From assembly GCA_965216515.1 (NCBI GenBank), contig OZ244173.1:2418001-2482000 (forward strand): a stretch of DNA of 64,000 nucleotides, read 5' to 3'. Shown in pieces: positions 35,801 through 44,600 of this stretch; position 1 is the first letter of the stretch, and each line of letters begins with the position of its first letter. A program made the position numbers and the translations under genes. This DNA is from CAXMRP01 sp965216515 (GTDB taxonomy: Bacteria; Pseudomonadota; Alphaproteobacteria; Rhizobiales; Afifellaceae). The notes beneath the pieces were generated by a model, which did not search any database, was not told the origin of the DNA, and saw only the letters and a program-made list of their open reading frames with translations.

Positions 35801-36308
35801 CCGGATAGCCGATGTCGTTTGCCTGCGACTTCCAGTTATCGGGATCATCCGGCAGGGCATCGGTCGCCGGCATCACCGGCACATCGGCCGCGATGGCGAG
35901 ATTTCGCGCCGCCACCTTGTTGCCGAGCCTGCGCATCGTCGCCGCGCTTGGGCCGACAAAGGTCAGTCCGGCGGCTTCGCAGGCATCGACAAACTCCGGA
36001 CTTTCCGACAGAAACCCGTAACCGGGGTGGATCGCATCCGCCTGCGACAGCTTGGCCACCCGAAGGATCTCGTCGATGGAAAGATAGGCGTCGATCGGCC
36101 CCAATTGGACCGCGTGGCCCTTTGCATCCACCAGATGCGGCCCCTTGCCGATCAGATAGGCCTCGTCGGCCTTGAAGCGGTGCAGCGCCAGCTTGTCTTC
36201 CTCGGCATAGACCGCAACCGTCTTCAGTTCCAGTTCGTTCGCCGCCCGGAAGACCCGAATGGCAATCTCTGACCTGTTGGCAACGAGGATTTTCCGGATA
36301 TCAGGCAA
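32820..36308 (-). CDS. pyc: pyruvate carboxylase
   Basis: Anaplerotic enzyme making oxaloacetate from pyruvate, bicarbonate and ATP, as one polypeptide of about 1162 residues. The N-terminal biotin carboxylase begins RKILVANRSEIAIRVFRA and has the ATP-grasp loop KASWGGGGRGMR. The carboxyltransferase has DTTMRDAHQSLLATRMRT, and the C-terminal biotinyl domain has the biotin lysine in EAMKMET near residue 1126. The start is uncertain: a TTG at 36308 sits four codons before the conserved RKIL stretch, whereas an ATG at 36374 would add 22 atypical residues. The gene is monocistronic, convergent with the pyrimidine operon. Confidence 0.93.
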   Translation of the reverse strand: MPDIRKILVANRSEIAIRVFRAANELELKTVAVYAEEDKLALHRFKADEAYLIGKGPHLVDAKGHAVQLGPIDAYLSIDEILRVAKLSQADAIHPGYGFLSESPEFVDACEAAGLTFVGPSAATMRRLGNKVAARNLAIAADVPVMPATDALPDDPDNWKSQANDIGYPVMLKASWGGGGRGMRVVRDEDQLVGAVTEAKREARAAFGKDEVYLEKLVERARHVEVQILGDSHGQVVHLYERDCSIQRRHQKVVERAPAPYLDAPLRAELCGYAVAIARAADYCGAGTVEFLQDVDTGAFHFIEVNPRVQVEHTVTEEVTGIDIVKAQIHIAEGAKIGTPGCGVPAQTDIRLNGHALQCRITTEDPEQNFIPDYGRITAYRGATGFGIRLDGGTAYSGAVITRFYDPLLEKVTAWAPTPEDAIRRMDRALREFRIRGVATNLMFLENIVGHQAFRDCDYTTRFIDETASLFDTVRRRDRATKLLTYIADVTVNGHPETRGRPLPPDNVAAPVPPVFNGDLAAEGTKQRFDRVGPEAFAQWMRNENRVLVTDTTMRDAHQSLLATRMRTFDIVAICEAYSRALPELLSLECWGGATFDVAMRFLTEDPWSRLTKIREAVPNVLLQMLLRGSNGVGYTNYPDNVVRHFVKQAAAEGIDLFRVFDCLNWVENMRIAMDAVCEEGKLCEAAICYTGDIADPDRAKYDLAYYVALANELERAGAHIIAVKDMAGVLKPAAAKTLFSALRDATDLPLHFHTHDTSGIAAASVLAAVEAGVDAVDLAMDPLSGLTSQPCLGSVVEALGETGRPTGLQPEAIRRIAFYWEAVRFQYAAFESDLQAGASEVYLHEMPGGQFTNLKEQARSLGLESRWHEVAQRYHDVNLMFGDIVKVTPSSKVVGDMALMMVSQDLSVDDVMSADREVAFPESVVQMMRGELGQPPGGFPGAIVKRVLKDEAPIEVRPGSLMADEDLEARRAEATAALETEAADRELASYLMYPKVFTDFAAAQANYGPTEVLPTPVYFYGLPAGEEILVDLQKGVTLVIRCQAVGEPDEEGQVRVFFELNGQPRIAKVPDRAHGAAAAARRPKVDDDNACQVGAPMPGVISTIAVKVGQSVAAGDVLLSIEAMKMETALHADRDGDIAEITVKAGDKIDAKDLLVVYAEA

Positions 36309-36422
36309 GGCGGCACCGAGGAATTTTGCAATCGGATGTGGTTCTATCGCCCCCCATGCTGCGGTGCAACACACATCCGGGCTGCGACGTCACGCACACC
36401 GGCCGGGAATCGGTTCGGACAC

Positions 36423-36452
36423 AAAAAAAACCGGGGCGGAAAGCCCCGGTTT
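36423..36452 (-). terminator. rho-independent terminator after the small lipoprotein gene
   Basis: Perfect 10-bp stem (36428-36437 with 36443-36452; core CCGGGGC/GCCCCGG) with a GGAAA loop. On the minus strand the stem is followed by a run of T residues (the A run 36423-36430 on the plus strand). It lies 22 bp after the lipoprotein stop and separates it from pyc. Confidence 0.85.
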
Positions 36453-36473
36453 TGAATGGCAAGGGACCAGGCC

Positions 36474-36728
36474 TCAGCAACGGCGGCGAACGAGCCGCCC
36501 GCTGCCATCCTGGGCGCGATAGGTGCAAACACCGTCGGAGCGGTCGATCAGGTTGTAGGTCACACCCGCGATCACCGCGGTTGCGATGCCCACGCCGACG
36601 CTGTCGGTCAACGCACCAGCCAGAACACCCGAGCCGACGGCGACGGCTGCCGTGTTCTCGTTCGTTGACAGGTTTTGGCAGGCCGAAAGCCCGAATGCCA
36701 ACGTCACAGCAAGAATGATCATTCTCAT
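36474..36728 (-). CDS. small lipoprotein with glycine-rich hydrophobic core
   Basis: 84-residue protein with a lipoprotein signal: MRMIILAVTLAFGLSAC, with LSAC as lipobox and C17 as the acylated residue. After a short polar stretch come hydrophobic Gly/Ala segments (AVAVGSGVLAGALTDSVGVG) and a C-terminal Arg/Cys-rich tail GSGRLVRRRC. The ATG is fixed by AGGAG nine bases upstream; an upstream ATG would hide the signal. Glycine-zipper-like outer-membrane lipoproteins of this size are common in proteobacteria; no function is known. It is monocistronic with its own terminator. Confidence 0.75.
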   Translation of the reverse strand: MRMIILAVTLAFGLSACQNLSTNENTAAVAVGSGVLAGALTDSVGVGIATAVIAGVTYNLIDRSDGVCTYRAQDGSGRLVRRRC

Positions 36729-36890
36729 GTTTGTTGCTCCTGTTTCTCCGGACGCCGCGGTCCGGTTTGCAAACTTCCCGGGATTGAATTCAACGTGCCC
36801 AACCAAGCGCCGCATCTGTGGCATTGGTCCGCGTCGATCAATATGGGGCAACCTGACACATCCCCCGAAAAATGCAAACACGCGCGCCCG

Positions 36891-37868
36891 TCACCGCCGA
36901 TACGATACCGGTTCCGATCCCCAGTCGATATCCGGACCGCCAGGCACGATGCCGAACGGATTGCGCTTTTCGCTCGGCGAGTAATAGCCCCGCTTGTAGA
37001 TATCGAAGCGCACCGTGTCGGCCACACCATCGAATCCATAGAGGCGCCGGGCGTAGCGCCACAGGGCCGGATAGTCCGAAATCCGCCGCAGGTTGCATTT
37101 GAACGCCCCGTGATATGCGACATCGAATCGCACCAGTGTTGGAAAAAGCCGGACATCGGCCTCCGTCATCTGGTCACCGGCAAGCCAGAGATTCGACCGC
37201 AGATGCGCCTCGATGGCGTCGAGCGTTTCAAAGACCTCCCATGCCGCCGCCTCGTAGGCACCCTGGCTTTCCGCAAAGCCGGCGCGATAGACCCCGTTGT
37301 TGAGTGTTTTGTAGATGCGGGCGTTCCACCGGTCGATGACCGGCAGAAGTTCAGGCGGGCAGAGATCGGCGGTTTGTGGCGCGTGCGCCGCAAAGGCACT
37401 GTTCAGCATCCGGATGACATCGGCGGACTCGTTGGAGACCAACCGGTCGCTGTGCGTGTCGTAAAGAACCGGCAGCGTAACCCGGCCGGTGTAGTTATCC
37501 GTTCCACGCGAATAGATCTCGTGCAGGGCGCCGGCGCCGAACAGATGATCGATGGCGTCTTGCCCCGCGTCAAACACCCAGCCCTGATCGGTTCTTCGCG
37601 GCACGACGAATGAAACCGGCAAGAGGTCGTGGAGTTGTTTGAACAGCCGCGTCAGAAGCGCCCGGTGCGCCCACGGACAGTTCCATGCCGCATACAGATG
37701 ATAGCGACCCGGAGCTGCGGCAAAACCACCCTCGCCGGTCGGACCCGGCGCGCCGTCCGGCGTCACCCAGTGGCGAACGATGCTGCGCGCCCGCTGCCAG
37801 GACCCGTCGGGGTCGCTCCGCGTCAGGGTTTCCTCGGTATGCCAAACGCCGTTGATCAGGGTTCCCAT
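36891..37868 (-). CDS. glutathionyl-hydroquinone reductase-like GST
   Basis: Glutathione S-transferase family protein of 325 residues of the ECM4/YqjG (xi-class) type. The active-site loop is AAWNCPWAHRALLTR, where the cysteine replaces the usual Tyr/Ser. The thioredoxin-like half continues with TLPVLYDTHSDRLVSNESADVIRML and the helical C-terminal half with EADVRLFPTLVRFDVAYHGAFKCN. These enzymes reduce glutathionyl-hydroquinones, often linked to aromatic or quinone detoxification. The ATG at 37868 begins the family's MGTLINGVWHTEE. A longer upstream reading would overlap the permease gene. It lies 43 bp downstream of the ABC permease gene on the same strand. Confidence 0.9.
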   Translation of the reverse strand: MGTLINGVWHTEETLTRSDPDGSWQRARSIVRHWVTPDGAPGPTGEGGFAAAPGRYHLYAAWNCPWAHRALLTRLFKQLHDLLPVSFVVPRRTDQGWVFDAGQDAIDHLFGAGALHEIYSRGTDNYTGRVTLPVLYDTHSDRLVSNESADVIRMLNSAFAAHAPQTADLCPPELLPVIDRWNARIYKTLNNGVYRAGFAESQGAYEAAAWEVFETLDAIEAHLRSNLWLAGDQMTEADVRLFPTLVRFDVAYHGAFKCNLRRISDYPALWRYARRLYGFDGVADTVRFDIYKRGYYSPSEKRNPFGIVPGGPDIDWGSEPVSYRR

Positions 37869-37911
37869 CGCCGCCCTCCGGTAATTTGAGGTGGCGCGGT
37901 GGACGCGCCTG

Positions 37912-39450
37912 TCAAGCCGCCTGCGCCCGGTGCGGACTGATTGTCCGCGTCCCGGCCAGAATGGCCAGCGCAAGCAGCGCACCGCCGACCGCCATCCAGG
38001 ATCCGGCCGCCGCCAGGCCCGCTGTTGCCGCCCAGATGATCGACAGGAAGGCCTCCGCGAAGGTAGCAATCCGAGATGAGGTCTGGCGTCGGCGGAACAT
38101 GCTGCGGCTGGCCTGTGACCGGAACCACAATTGCACCGCGGTCGCCGACGTCGCGGCAAGCGCGATCCCGGCGATGGCAACCGCCGCTGCCTGCGGCGAC
38201 ACAATCGCCAGCAACAGCACCAATGGCGCCAGCACGATGGCAACGATTCCCAAAACGGCGGTTACCTTTGCGCGAATGATCAAACCCGGCCGCACCGGCG
38301 CGGTCGCGACCAGATCGGGCGCATCCTCACCGGAAATGGCAAGCCAGGCCAGGCCGCCGGCCAGCTGCCCTGCCGCCATGACAAGCACCGGAATGACGAT
38401 CACCATGCTGCCCGTCGCGCTGCCGAAATTTCGCCACAGCAAAAGCGCCGGCGGAATGAGATAGAAGATCTGCATCAGCGTCTGGGAAACGAGCCACGGA
38501 TCCCGTTTCAAAAGCACCCGTTCCTTGGCGCGCAGCACATCGACTGCCGAGATCCTCGAGAACAGCTTGCTGTTCGATCCCCGACGTATCGAGGCATTGG
38601 CGACGCCGGCGGCTGCCGTGACATGATCGGCGAACCGCACCGAAAAGATGGCGATCGCCGCGAACAGCGCCAGGGCCGCCACCGAGACAATGGTGACCAG
38701 GGGTCCGCCTTCACCCATCGCCGCCCGCGCCGGTATCCAGATCGGATCGTCAACGCCGGGTAGCGCGCGGAGCACCGGGTCGGACGTGAAAAACGCAATT
38801 CGCGAAAACGAACCGATGGAGAAAATCGCGGCTGCCTGCACGCCGATCACGAAGGTGGCACCGACCAGAGCCGCTGCGATCTGGGCGATGATCCGCGTCC
38901 GCTTCGGCCCGATCGTCTTGAACATGGCGACCGTCAGCGTCACGGCCAGTGCCGCCGCGATCGCACCGATGGCCGCGACCACGGCATAGGCCGCGAGCCA
39001 CCCCGCGCCGCCCATGAAAGCCAGAACATTGATGAACGGTCCGGCGAGCCCGACGGCCATCAGGACGGAACTGCCGGCAATTGCCCCGATCCGGAGTGCG
39101 AAGACCCGCCGCGCCGGGGCCGGCGATGACAGGATGAGATCAAGATCCGACCGGGCGTAAAAGGCGCGAGTCGCCGATTCCATCGCTTGTGACAGCATCA
39201 GCGACATGGAAAGCAGTGCCGTTCCGCTCAGCACGACGAGGATCGGTTTGCCGACCGGCTCCGACCCGTTGTAGTGCGGCGCGATCATCGCATAGGCAAG
39301 CAGATGCATGAACGCGGCAAGCACCACGAGCACAAGGCCGACGATCCGCGCCCGGCGCGGCTTTCCCGCTGTCATCATCGACAGCCAGTCGCGCCACGCC
39401 AGTCCGATCTCGTGACGCGCAAACCAGGCAAGCGATGTCGGATGGTTCAC
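37912..39450 (-). CDS. ABC-2-type membrane permease
   Basis: 512-residue protein with about a dozen membrane helices, encoded with an ATPase (overlap 4 bp, ATGA). A soluble loop with SNSKLFSRISAVDVLRAKERVLLKRDPWLVSQ separates two helical halves, as in large export-type permeases. The C-terminal loop is rich in arginine (SRSMFRRRQTSSR). Together with the ATPase it forms an ABC exporter whose substrate is not identified. It could serve lipid, antibiotic or metabolite export. Confidence 0.8.
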   Translation of the reverse strand: MNHPTSLAWFARHEIGLAWRDWLSMMTAGKPRRARIVGLVLVVLAAFMHLLAYAMIAPHYNGSEPVGKPILVVLSGTALLSMSLMLSQAMESATRAFYARSDLDLILSSPAPARRVFALRIGAIAGSSVLMAVGLAGPFINVLAFMGGAGWLAAYAVVAAIGAIAAALAVTLTVAMFKTIGPKRTRIIAQIAAALVGATFVIGVQAAAIFSIGSFSRIAFFTSDPVLRALPGVDDPIWIPARAAMGEGGPLVTIVSVAALALFAAIAIFSVRFADHVTAAAGVANASIRRGSNSKLFSRISAVDVLRAKERVLLKRDPWLVSQTLMQIFYLIPPALLLWRNFGSATGSMVIVIPVLVMAAGQLAGGLAWLAISGEDAPDLVATAPVRPGLIIRAKVTAVLGIVAIVLAPLVLLLAIVSPQAAAVAIAGIALAATSATAVQLWFRSQASRSMFRRRQTSSRIATFAEAFLSIIWAATAGLAAAGSWMAVGGALLALAILAGTRTISPHRAQAA

Positions 39451-40226
39451 GCGGCAAGCTCGCGTTCAGCTCTTGCCTCATCGCCGGCGACCAGATGCAG
39501 AAAGGTCTCTTCGAGGCTTGTGCTGGCCTTGCCAGCCATCTGTTGCAGTTCGTTCAGCGTCCCGTTGGCGATCAATCGGCCGCTGGCGATCACACCGATG
39601 CGCTCCGCCATCCGCTCGGCAACTTCCAGGATATGGGTTGTCATGATCACCGTTGCGCCGGTCCGGACACGGTCGATCAGCACATCCTTGACGATCCGCG
39701 CCGCACCCGCATCCAGGCCGGTCAGCGGTTCGTCCAGTATGATCAGGCGCGGCTCGTGGACTAGCGCCCCGGCCAACGCAACTTTCTGCCGCATGCCCTT
39801 GGAAAAACTGCCGCAGCGCTCGTCGGCATGAGGCCCAAGGCCAAGACGGTCGATCAGGTCGCGGGTAGGAGCCCTTGCTGCATCGACGCCCCACAGGCCG
39901 GCGACGAATCCCAGATATTCCACCGGCGTCAACTTGTCATAGATCATCGGTTCGTCGGAAACCCAGGCGGTGATCTGCTTGGCCGCGACCGGGTCGGCAA
40001 GCGCATCAATGCCGAAGATGTCGATCGAACCGGCATCGGGCCGCATCAATCCGCACACCATCCGCAGCGTCGTCGTCTTTCCGGCACCGTTGGGTCCGAG
40101 CAGGCAATAGAACTCGCCCGGATTGACTGTCAGGTCGAGGCCGTCGACCGCCGGTCGGTCGAAATTCTTGACAAGGCCGCGAAGCGCCAACGCGGATGGC
40201 GCAGGAGAAGAAGCAGGATCACGCAT
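39447..40226 (-). CDS. ABC-type exporter ATPase
   Basis: 259-residue ATPase of the ABC-2 drug/lipid export class. It has Walker A GPNGAGKTTTLRMV, the Q-loop AWVSDEPMIYDKLTPVEY, signature SFSKGMRQKVALAGA, Walker B LIILDEPLTGLD and the H-loop VIMTTHILEVAERM. It begins a two-gene unit with the permease that overlaps it by 4 bp. The substrate is unknown. Confidence 0.88.
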   Translation of the reverse strand: MRDPASSPAPSALALRGLVKNFDRPAVDGLDLTVNPGEFYCLLGPNGAGKTTTLRMVCGLMRPDAGSIDIFGIDALADPVAAKQITAWVSDEPMIYDKLTPVEYLGFVAGLWGVDAARAPTRDLIDRLGLGPHADERCGSFSKGMRQKVALAGALVHEPRLIILDEPLTGLDAGAARIVKDVLIDRVRTGATVIMTTHILEVAERMAERIGVIASGRLIANGTLNELQQMAGKASTSLEETFLHLVAGDEARAERELAA

Positions 40227-40294
40227 GAAGACGCCGGTACTCTACTTTTTTTCAAGTTTGACGCTTATCTATCAGACCCCGGTTTCCATCGCGT

Positions 40295-40318
40295 AAACCG
40301 GGAATTAACGCCCGGTTT
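40295..40318. other. inverted repeat in the gap upstream of the ABC exporter
   Basis: AAACCGGG (40295-40302) and CCCGGTTT (40311-40318) are an exact 8-bp inverted repeat with an 8-base spacer, in the 232-bp divergent gap between the exporter ATPase and the small membrane protein gene. It could be an operator or a hairpin; no T run is attached. Confidence 0.4.
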
Positions 40319-40458
40319 CTGCCAAATCCAACGAAAATTGCCGGTTTTCAAACGATCGCTTCCACGCTCCCTTCCACGGAAGGGCGCGACAACCACAGCA
40401 ACGGACAAGCCGCCGGCAACCCGACCGCGTCGCCCGGCCAATCCAGGAGATGGAAACG

Positions 40459-40644
40459 ATGAACACCGGAAATCGAAGACGCATTCCGTCGTCCCGCGCC
40501 CGCCGGGAAAGTATTTTCGCCCTCGGCACGTTCACGGTCGCTTTGATCCTGATCGTCACCGGGCTGACCCTTTTTTATGTCGACGCCAGCGCCGGCGCGC
40601 AGACGCTTCTGCCTGCCGCCGATCCGGCTTCCGCCCCGACCTGA
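40459..40644 (+). CDS. small single-helix membrane protein
   Basis: 61-residue protein with a basic N-terminus (NRRRIPSSRARRES) and one strong membrane helix (IFALGTFTVALILIVTGLTL, 19-38) followed by a short Ala/Pro-rich tail. The ATG at 40459 has AGGAG nine bases upstream; an ATG three codons earlier has no room for a ribosome site. It lies 51 bp before the alpha/beta hydrolase gene and may be cotranscribed. No family is recognised. Confidence 0.55.
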   Translation: MNTGNRRRIPSSRARRESIFALGTFTVALILIVTGLTLFYVDASAGAQTLLPAADPASAPT

Positions 40645-40695
40645 CACGCATCCCGCCGATCCGGCTCGCCGATGCGATCGCCGATGGAGAAAGAC

Positions 40696-41562
40696 ATGAC
40701 CCGACCGACCACAACCGCATTGGACATCGCCGCCAACGGCCCGACCGAAGGCCGTCCCGTCGTTGCGCTCCATTGTTCCGGAATGACCGGGCGGCAGTGG
40801 GCGCCGCTGGCCGAACGCCTGCGCGACAATGCGCCGGTCCACGCGCCGAATCTCTTCGGCGCCCCCGGTTCCCGACCCTGGCATGGCGGATGCGAATATT
40901 CGCTGGCGGCGGAGGCGGATCCGGTCATCGAATTCATGGCGGCGCTTAACACACGGGCTCATCTTGTCGGCCATTCGTTCGGCGGCGCGGTCGCGCTTCA
41001 TATTGCGGCAAGGCGCCCGGATCTTGTCGCCAGCCTGGCGCTTTATGAGCCAGCCGCATTCCACATGCTGAAATCGTTCAATCGCAGCGCCGCGGCAGCC
41101 CTGTGCGAAATCCGCAGCCTGGCCGCCGACATGGAACACGCACTGATGATCGGCGCGTCATGGGCCGCAGCCGGCGCATTTGTCGACTACTGGAACGGCG
41201 CCGGTGCCTTTGCGGCCGCCGGACCGGCTACCCAGGCCGATCTGACGACCTATGCGGCAAAGGCATGCCTGGACTTTCGCGCCCTGCTCGCCGAGGACAC
41301 GCCGCCGGTTCGTTACCGTCATTTGTCGATGCCGGTGATGCTGATCAGCGGCGAATTCGCAAGAAAGCCCGCCCGTCAGGTGACCGCCCGTCTGGCCGCT
41401 GCCATGGCAGGCGCCCGGTTGGTGGAGATCGCCGGCGCGGGCCACATGGGTCCGGCCACCCACGCCGGGGAGGTGGCCATGCTGATCGCCAACCATGTCC
41501 GCAGGCTGGACCGGATGGATCCGCAACCGGCTGCCGGCGGCGAATTGGCTGCGGCGGCATGA
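40696..41562 (+). CDS. alpha/beta-fold hydrolase
   Basis: 288-residue serine hydrolase. The oxyanion region is VVALHCSGMTGRQWAPLAERL, the nucleophile elbow is LVGHSFGGAVAL (Ser near 97), and the later VMLISGEFARKPAR and AGAGHMGPATHAGEV supply the acid and histidine. The ATG at 40696 has GGAGAAAGAC upstream. It is cytoplasmic, with no signal peptide. Substrate is unknown; the family includes esterases, haloalkane and C-C bond hydrolases. It converges on the giant regulator gene. Confidence 0.85.
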   Translation: MTRPTTTALDIAANGPTEGRPVVALHCSGMTGRQWAPLAERLRDNAPVHAPNLFGAPGSRPWHGGCEYSLAAEADPVIEFMAALNTRAHLVGHSFGGAVALHIAARRPDLVASLALYEPAAFHMLKSFNRSAAAALCEIRSLAADMEHALMIGASWAAAGAFVDYWNGAGAFAAAGPATQADLTTYAAKACLDFRALLAEDTPPVRYRHLSMPVMLISGEFARKPARQVTARLAAAMAGARLVEIAGAGHMGPATHAGEVAMLIANHVRRLDRMDPQPAAGGELAAAA

Positions 41563-41613
41563 TAAGCGGATTGGTTCGGCCGCACATGCCGTCCGCGTGC
41601 ATCACGGCCGGTT

Positions 41614-41633
41614 CCGGCGCCCTCCGGCGCCGG
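41614..41633. other. GC-rich hairpin between convergent genes
   Basis: CCGGCGCC (41614-41621) and GGCGCCGG (41626-41633) form an exact 8-bp stem with a 4-base loop in the 79-bp gap between the hydrolase and the giant regulator. It lacks a T run, so terminator function is only possible. Confidence 0.4.
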
Positions 41634-41641
41634 CGCGGCGG

Positions 41642-44600
41642 TCAGGTTTCCGCCATCGCCGGCTGTAACAGGCCCATCGCCTCGCGCAGGCGCACCGCCT
41701 TTTGCCGCGCATCATCGGCGGCCGCCGGATCGGTTTCCGCAAGCGCCGCCGCACGCAACTCTTCAATTCTCGGGCCTTCCACACGTATGCCGCTGGCTTC
41801 GGCGCGATCGTCCGCCTCTGCCAGTATCGCCATCGCCCGCTCCGGATCCGACACATCGGCAGTCGCTTCCAGAATCAGGATTTCCACCCAGGGATCGCCA
41901 TAGGCCCGCGTGTCCCGGAGCGCATTGGTCAACCCGGCGATGGCTTCCGGTCCCTCCGCGCGGCTTTTCGCAATCGCCAGCAGCGCGTTCGTGTAGTGGA
42001 TGAAATGCGGCATATCGGACCGTTCGGCAAATTCCGCCGCGGTCGACAGACGGTCCTGCGCCATCTCCAGACGGCCAAAGCAAAGCTCCATATGGCCGGC
42101 GCTGGATTGCAGCCAGGGGAAGAAGGGTGATGGCGCCCGCTCCCGGCATTCATCGGCCATTTCTGCGACCGCTTGCAGGTCCGCGATATCCGGTCCGCGA
42201 AGAATACTGACAATGGATTCGTGATGCGCCGCCGCGTATCGGTCGATGGGCCGCTTCGTGTGTTTGGCAATCTCCGTACACTCCACGCAATCGGCAACCG
42301 CGGGATCAAAATTGCCGAGAAACGCCTGCGCCATTGCCCGGTAGCCGAGATAGAACACCGAGCGCGTGCCGAGCTGACCGAACCGTTCGTAGCGCCAGTC
42401 CTGCCGGAAGTGCCGTTCGTGATCGACCAGCCGGGAAAGCGCCTCGGGCGCCTGCGACCGGAAGATGTGGCCCTGCGCGGCCGCAAGATCGGCTTCCGCC
42501 GAATAGCGCGCGTTTCCGTCCGCCTCGGCGATTGCTTTCAGCCGGTCGGCGGCATGTATGGCCTCGTCGAGCCGGCCATGTGTGCTGAACGCGAAACTCT
42601 GATGAAGAAGCACATTGCACAGCCGTTCGCGATCCCCCTGCTCTGCCGCCAGCGCCTCCGCTTCTTCAAGGGCGACAACCGACTTTTCAAACTGATTGGT
42701 GCCTTCGAAGGCCGGCCGCATGCGTGTCCGAATATCGATGGAGCGGCCGACATTGTCCGCCGTTTTCGGCAATGCGTCGACCGCTTTGACCGCCTGCTCC
42801 AGAAACCGCACGGCCTTGGCAAACGCCGACCGATCCAGCGCCCGGTCGACCGCCGCCAGAAGATATCGCGCCGCCGCGTCCCAGTCTTCCGCCCGCAACG
42901 CATGATCTGCGAGTTTCTCCACATTGCGTTCCAGATCGTCGGCATATGCGTCCTCGACGGCCCTGAGCGCCCGGGCGTGGAGCGCCTTGCGGTCTTCCGA
43001 TATCAGCGATTCATACGCGACATCGTGGGTGAGCGCATGCTTGAAGGTATATTCCCGGTCGGGATAGCTCTGCAATTCGAAGAGCAGTTCCACATCGCTC
43101 AGCCGGGCGATCGCGGCATCGAGGTCATTGCCCGGCACACCGGTCAGCACATCGAGGATCGGCCGCTGGACGACCTTGCCGATCACCGCGGCAATCTGGA
43201 TGATCCTGCGGTCTGCCGGCGGCAACCGGTCGATGCGCGCGGCTATTATCGGCTTGACGTTCGGCGGAACCTGAAGATCGGAAACATAATCCCTTGCCTT
43301 GTAGGCGCCCGGTTCCCCGACAATCTGCCCGGTCTCTGCGAGTGCCCGGACCAGTTCCTCCAGAAACAGCGGGGTGCCGTCGCTGCGCTCGACCAGCAGC
43401 GGCCGGATGTGGCCGACGCTGGGATCGTCGCCCAGCAGCGCCTTGAGGAAATCGCCGCACTCTTCCTGGCCGAGCGGCGCCAGGCGAATTTGCTGGAACA
43501 GCTCCCTGCTGGCCCAGCCGTGCTGATATTCGGGCCGATAGGTGCCGATGACCAGCAGTCGCTGCCCGCCCATCCCGTCGACGATGCGGCCAAGGACCGC
43601 CTCGCTCTCCGCATCGATCCAATGCAGATCCTCGACCAGGAGCACCACCGGCTGACGCCGGCATTGCAATTGCAGGATTGCCACCACCGCCTCGCGCACG
43701 GCCGCGGCACGATCGGTCGCCGGCCGGTTTGTCCAGCTATCGTCGGCAATCGGCAGGTCGAGCGCGAACATGATCGGATGAACCAGCGCCCTGTCGGCGC
43801 CAAGCTCCTCAAGATGGCGGACAACGGTTTCGCGTGTCTGGGCATCGCCTGCGCGGTCGTCGATCCCGAACAGGTTTCCCAGCATCGTCCGGATCACGCC
43901 AAGGCTGATATTGGAATCGAACTGCAGGCCGCCGCACTCCAGCACGGTGAAGCGCTGGACCGTTTCGGAATCCAGAAATTCGTGCGCCAGTCGCGATTTG
44001 CCCACACCCGCATCGGCGACAAGGCCGACGAACTGCCCTTGGCCTTCGCGGGCCCGCCGCCACGCCAAACGCAACTGCATCCATTCCATGTCCCGGCCGA
44101 TCAGCCGCGTCAGCCCCTGATTGGCCCGCAGGTGCCAACGCGAGAGCGCCCGGTTCTCGGACAACAGCTCGTAGGCCCGCTCGCCGTGCGAAAACGCCAC
44201 CGCCTCCTCGGATTGCAGCCGCTCCGTCTTCATGTAGCCGCCGGCGGCGTCCTTGGTGCGGGCCGTCAAGGCGATCAGGTTGCCCTGCAACGAGCGAACC
44301 AGCTGGCCGGCGCGCCGCACGACATTCCCGACGGTCTCAAATCCGCCCCGGCCCGGCAGGCGCTGAGGTCGAATAACGGCGTCGCCCGTGTCCAGCGCCG
44401 CGCGGACCCGCACCTGGCCTTTGGCTTGCCGTTCGACCATGATCTTCAGGTCGAGCGCTGCCCGACAGGCGCGAAACGCATGGTCTTCGGTTGATGTCGG
44501 CGCGCCCCAGACGGCCGTCAGGCCATAGTCATCCGTCGCCGTCACAGTGCCGCCATGGCGCACCACCGTCTCGCACGCCATCTCAAACAGCGGATCGAGG

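Noticed and set aside
33681..36272. Very long antisense open frame opposite pyruvate carboxylase (about 860 codons)
   Set aside because: It lies fully opposite a certain gene, shows no family motif and has the Arg/His/Asp-rich make-up of antisense frames in GC-rich genomes.
42173..44494. 770-codon open frame opposite the giant regulator
   Set aside because: The minus-strand gene has clear Walker and TPR patterns throughout; the plus-strand reading has none.
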